NCBI GenBank assembly: GCA_022577435.1
Contig: JAKOON010000007.1
Span: forward strand, 13,672,426 to 13,736,425
From: Embiotoca jacksoni
Taxonomy: Eukaryota > Chordata > Actinopteri > Embiotocidae
DNA: 64,000 nt
Direction of reading: 5' to 3'
Shown here piece after piece: positions 59,507 to 64,000 of the stretch. Under the pieces are notes generated by a model, which saw nothing but the letters and a program-made list of their open reading frames with translations, did not search any database and was not told where the DNA came from. Each line of letters begins with the position of its first letter. The first letter of the stretch is position 1. The position numbers and the translations under genes were made by a program.

Positions 59507-60568
59507 TACAGTGCATCCGAAAAGTATTCACAGCGCTTCACTTTTTCTACATTTTGTTGTTACAGACTTATTCCAAAATGGATTAAATTCATTTTTTTCC
59601 TCAAAATTCTACACACAATACCACATAATGACAAACTCTATTAAAAATAAAGAACGAAAATATAACACGTACATAAGTATTCACAGCCTTTGCTCAATAC
59701 TTTGTTGAAGCACCTTTGTCAGCAATTACAGCCTCAAGTCTTTTTGAGTATGATGCTACAAGCTACTTTTGGGCAGTTTCTCCCATTCTTCTTTGCAGGA
59801 CCTCTCAAGCTCCATCAGGTTGGATGGGGAGCGTCGGTGCACAGCCATTTTCAGATCTCTCCAGAGATATTCAATCGGGTTCAAAGCTCTGGCTGGGCCA
59901 CTCAAGGACATTCACAGAGTTGTCCCGAAGCCACTCCTTTGTTATCTTGGCTGTGTGCTTCGGGTCGTTGTCCTGTTCGAAGATGAACCTTCGCGGCCAA
60001 CTCCAGGAAGAGTCCTGGTGGTTCCAAACTTCTTCCATTTACGGATGATGGAGGCCACTGTGCTCATTGGGACCTTCAATGCTGCAGACATTTTTTTGTA
60101 CCCTTCCCAGATCTGTGCCTCGATACAATCGTGTCTCAGAGGTCTACAGACAATTCCTTGGAGTTCATGGCTTGGTATGTGCTCTGACATGCACTGTCCA
60201 CTGTGGGACCTTATATAGACGGTGTGTGCCTTTCCAAATCATGTCCAATCAACTGAATTTACCACAGGTGGACTCCAATCAAGTTGTAGAAACATCTCAA
60301 GGATGATCAGTGGAAACAGGATGCACCTGAGCTCAATATTGAGTGTAATGGCAAAGGCTGTGAATACTTATGTACATGTGATTTTTTCATTTTTTTAGTT
60401 TTAATAGATTTGCAAAAATTTCAGAAAAACTTTTTTCACGTTATCATTATGGGGTATTGTGTGTAGAATTTTGAGGAAAAAAATGAATTTAATCCATTTT
60501 GGAATAAGGCTGTAACAACAAAATGTAGAAAAAGTGAAGCGTTGTGAATACTTTCTGGATGCACTGTA
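59507..60568 (-). mobile_element. Tc1/mariner element, internally deleted
   Basis: The outer ends are TA-CAGTGCATCC on the left and GGATGCACTG-TA on the right, so the insertion is flanked by the TA target typical of Tc1/mariner. The terminal inverted repeats are long: over roughly the first 125 bases the two arms differ at only about six positions by eye. Between them lies a minus-strand transposase remnant. Total length of about 1.06 kb is short for an intact element of this type, consistent with internal deletion. Confidence 0.9.
59715..60190 (-). pseudogene. Tc1-type transposase remnant
   Basis: Read on the minus strand, an N-terminal helix-turn-helix part is open from 60190 (GYKKMSAALKVPMSTVASII, RKWKKFGTTRTLPG). 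It then runs directly, with a frame change, into the C-terminal half of the catalytic core (QDNDPKHTAKITKEWLRDNS, later NPIEYLWRDLKMAVHRRSP). The segment carrying the first catalytic Asp is missing and there is a stop near the end. The copy cannot encode a working transposase. Confidence 0.85.
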
Positions 60569-60608
60569 TATTTAATGACAGCAAAGGTACCTGTAATAAA
60601 GTAATACG

Positions 60609-61388
<780 letters not shown>

Positions 61389-61396
61389 GTAATAAC

Positions 61397-64000
61397 AACA
61401 TTTACAAATAGTCTCGCAGAGGCCAGGATTGCACTACTTTAGCATTATATTTATATATTACTTCCAACCAGCTAATTTTACGACCTTGTTTCACAAAATA
61501 TTTTCCAGTGTAAGATGCATAACCATCTTCTTTACACTTTTAACTTTTTTAAAATAAAGTGGCAGTTATTATTGCGGCATTAAACTACCAGATTTATGTA
61601 GTTGTCATTGTCTTAAGCACTGTGTAATGTAGTTGTGATCAGAAACTTCTCTTGGCCTCTCTCTTGGTGCATTCACAGTATGCTACAAGCTGCTGAGCAC
61701 CAGCTTCCTCAGTGACTCCTATCTACAGTGTCCAAAGTGTTCTTGTTTGTTTGTATGGATTTAATTTTCTGACAACATACAGTAACTTGTCAACGCTGTA
61801 GTTTTTGCCAAATAATCATTGATCTTTGTTCTTTCTTGAATGCATCACCAGTGAAAGTTGTCAAAAACGGTGCCTGTTCACAACTTCAGTAAGGTCGATA
61901 ACATAGAAATAGATATCATTCTTATGCTGGTTAATTTCCAAAAAAACTGAAATATATGGAAAACAAATGGGTTCCTTACATGTACAACAAATTTAACAAC
62001 TTTATCCGCTCTGTGGAATATGGTTAGCAATGACGCTTGTTTTCAATTTGCACCTAATGAAGTAAAACATGGAAAACCAGCAGTAACTTTTAAACATGAT
62101 TTTTTTTCACCAGGAGTTTGTTATCTGAGCAACCAAGAGACATCTTTATTGTGAGCCGGCTTTAAATCCCAGTGGAATCTCCTCACTGCAGGAAACCAAA
62201 AACATAGGCGAAAACATGGTGAAACTAGATGTTTCACAAAGTTTTATTCATAAGTTTTGAGCCAATCCCCCACTGAGCATAATGAATTATCAATGTTACA
62301 CTTTCAAACACTTTCAGCATTCCTATGTACAATATGGCAGAATATAGTTGTTTGTGGAAGCCGCATTACAGCTGACACTTCAGCATTCTCTCAATATTCA
62401 TATGGTCGTACAGGTGGCAATCTGAGCAGAGAAATGTCTGTGACCACAACATCTGTCAGTTCAGTTTGTGGTGCATCTGGCCTCTGTTGTACCAAAGCCA
62501 GTTCCTCTAAATAAAGACAGACTTTTTGCATCGCCAGCTCCCACCCTCTGTTCTACACACAACACTTCCCTTTGCCCGTGCCAAGCAGCCCAAATTAAAT
62601 CAGGCTTAAATAAGATATATCTCCATCTCTGTATGCAAGGATAGACTGATCCTCGCAGCAGCGCTTTGACATTTCTCTCAGGCCGTGGGACGCCTCTGAA
62701 GGATTACCTCTGTGGGAGTGGGCTGCATTAGCTAGCCCATGACGACTCACTCTATTGATAGCCGTGGCAGGCACACCTCAGCAAGGAGCCCTTGTGCGGC
62801 CCGTGGAGAGAAGAGAAATGAGTATAAATTGTGGGTGTCAATTCCAAAGGGGAAAGCTGGTCATCTGTAAAAGAAAAGATGTATGAGCACATAAGGATGG
62901 GTAATTCCACTCCTGTGCCAAGAGAGGACGTGGAGAAGATGACATTCCCTCCTCTGGTCTGTGACGGGGCTTCAGAGTTTCTCCTACTCTTCTCCTCTTC
63001 TCCTGGCAGCTTCTTTCTCTGACTGTTTGCTCTTTGGATTTTCATTCGCACTCGCAAATATCCAGACTTTAGCTTCAGCCAACCAGGCAGTCACACACAC
63101 ACATGGGCACACGCCCTCGTATTGATTCGCGTTCTGATTTGTGCGTCACCGAGCCATTGTTTCTCCATGTTAGAAAGTGAAAGGAGCAATGACCCAACTA
63201 TCAATCAAGAGCAAGACAAAAGCAACACCTTCTTCGACAACGGGCCTGCACGCTATTTGTCAGGCAACGCATCGCATTCTCAAGGTTGCATCAAACTGAC
63301 AGCTGTGCCAAAGCAAATGTTGAACACCTTTTGATGCAGCCTTTACAAATTAGTTTAATGAGGAATTGATTTTCACTCCTCCTCCTTTTTTCTTTTTTTT
63401 CATGAACAAGGCAGGCTGTCCCTCAGGCCTGGTAACAGCAGGCGGTTCAGCTCCACAGGAGCAACAATCAGACAGAGAAGCAGAGCTACTCACCCTGAGA
63501 ACAGGCAGTAAGAAGCAGCTCACTGGGCAGAATGACTCACAGACAGGGCCATTCAGATGCACAGGATGATGGCTGCAACCTGCCTTTTTCACAACCACGG
63601 CAGGCTGCCGGTCTCGAATGGATAGACCCCTCTAATGCTAATGTGTTGTAGCTTAATGTTGTGGAAACAGATGGAGCTCAGTCATCAGGGTTGAATGACA
63701 CAATAGACAGAGAGGTGGAAAACATGCTTTGGTGTGTGAGTGATCTCATCAAAACATCAGAGGGATCAAATACTTGAGGTCTGCTGCTTTTAAGTTAGGC
63801 TGCCTGGACAGAAGAATAATGAAGGTCTGAAGTAGCGTGGGTGCCAACCAAATGGGAGGTTTGGAATTTCTAAGCAAAACATTTATTCATGATCAGCGTG
63901 ATGAATACAAAGTATTGTTTAAAGGAGAACAGCAGCTTTGACAAGAATAGAGAAATACAATTGATGGATCACAGCATTATTGATTAGTTAAACTCAGGGA
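61397..64000. other. gene desert segment to the window end
   Basis: No exon, RNA gene or mobile element recognised. Sequence near 62,640-62,820 and 63,400-63,560 is less AT-rich and unrepetitive, so may be worth a conservation check. Confidence 0.45.

Overview
This window is nuclear DNA from a bony fish, almost certainly a teleost. The genes are vertebrate, split by GT-AG introns. The closest relatives of their products are the human PRELID1, MXD3, FAM193B, DDX41, DOK3 and ATOH1 proteins. Introns are short, long (CA)n tracts are frequent, and several dispersed repeats are of types I know from teleost genomes. I could run no searches; all calls come from reading exons and joining them in frame.

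Layout. Positions 1-33,000 are gene-dense. They hold the last coding exon of prelid1 (+), mxd3 (-, tail to tail with prelid1), fam193b (+, 10 coding exons, 972 aa), ddx41 (+, 17 coding exons, 615 or 644 aa) and dok3 (+, 5 coding exons, 489 aa). fam193b, ddx41 and dok3 run head to tail with only a few hundred bases between transcription units. A single-exon Atoh1-family proneural gene (-, 241 aa) lies at 33,783-34,508, tail to tail with dok3. In human, PRELID1, MXD3, DOK3, DDX41 and FAM193B all lie in 5q35.3, so this is an ancient linkage group. ATOH1 itself is on another human chromosome, so the fish Atoh1 paralogue here stands out.

From about 34,700 to 64,000 I find no convincing coding exon. 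This desert holds two CpG-rich stretches that look like promoters (about 38,860-39,680 and 41,200-41,640) and possible homeodomain-site clusters. It also holds a 60-bp tandem array, seven long (CA)n tracts, an internally deleted Tc1/mariner element, a hAT-like non-autonomous element and copies of a dispersed palindromic repeat. A desert beside a proneural gene is typical of a developmental regulatory landscape, but that is inference.

The protein-coding genes do not form one pathway: mitochondrial lipid transfer (prelid1), Mad-family repression (mxd3), a poorly known protein (fam193b), a DEAD-box helicase (ddx41), an immune-receptor adaptor (dok3) and neural specification (atoh1 type). I found no previously undescribed system. 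The most useful points are an in-frame alternative acceptor in ddx41, a 60-bp duplication inside a fam193b exon, a candidate unannotated promoter in the desert, and several delimitable mobile elements.
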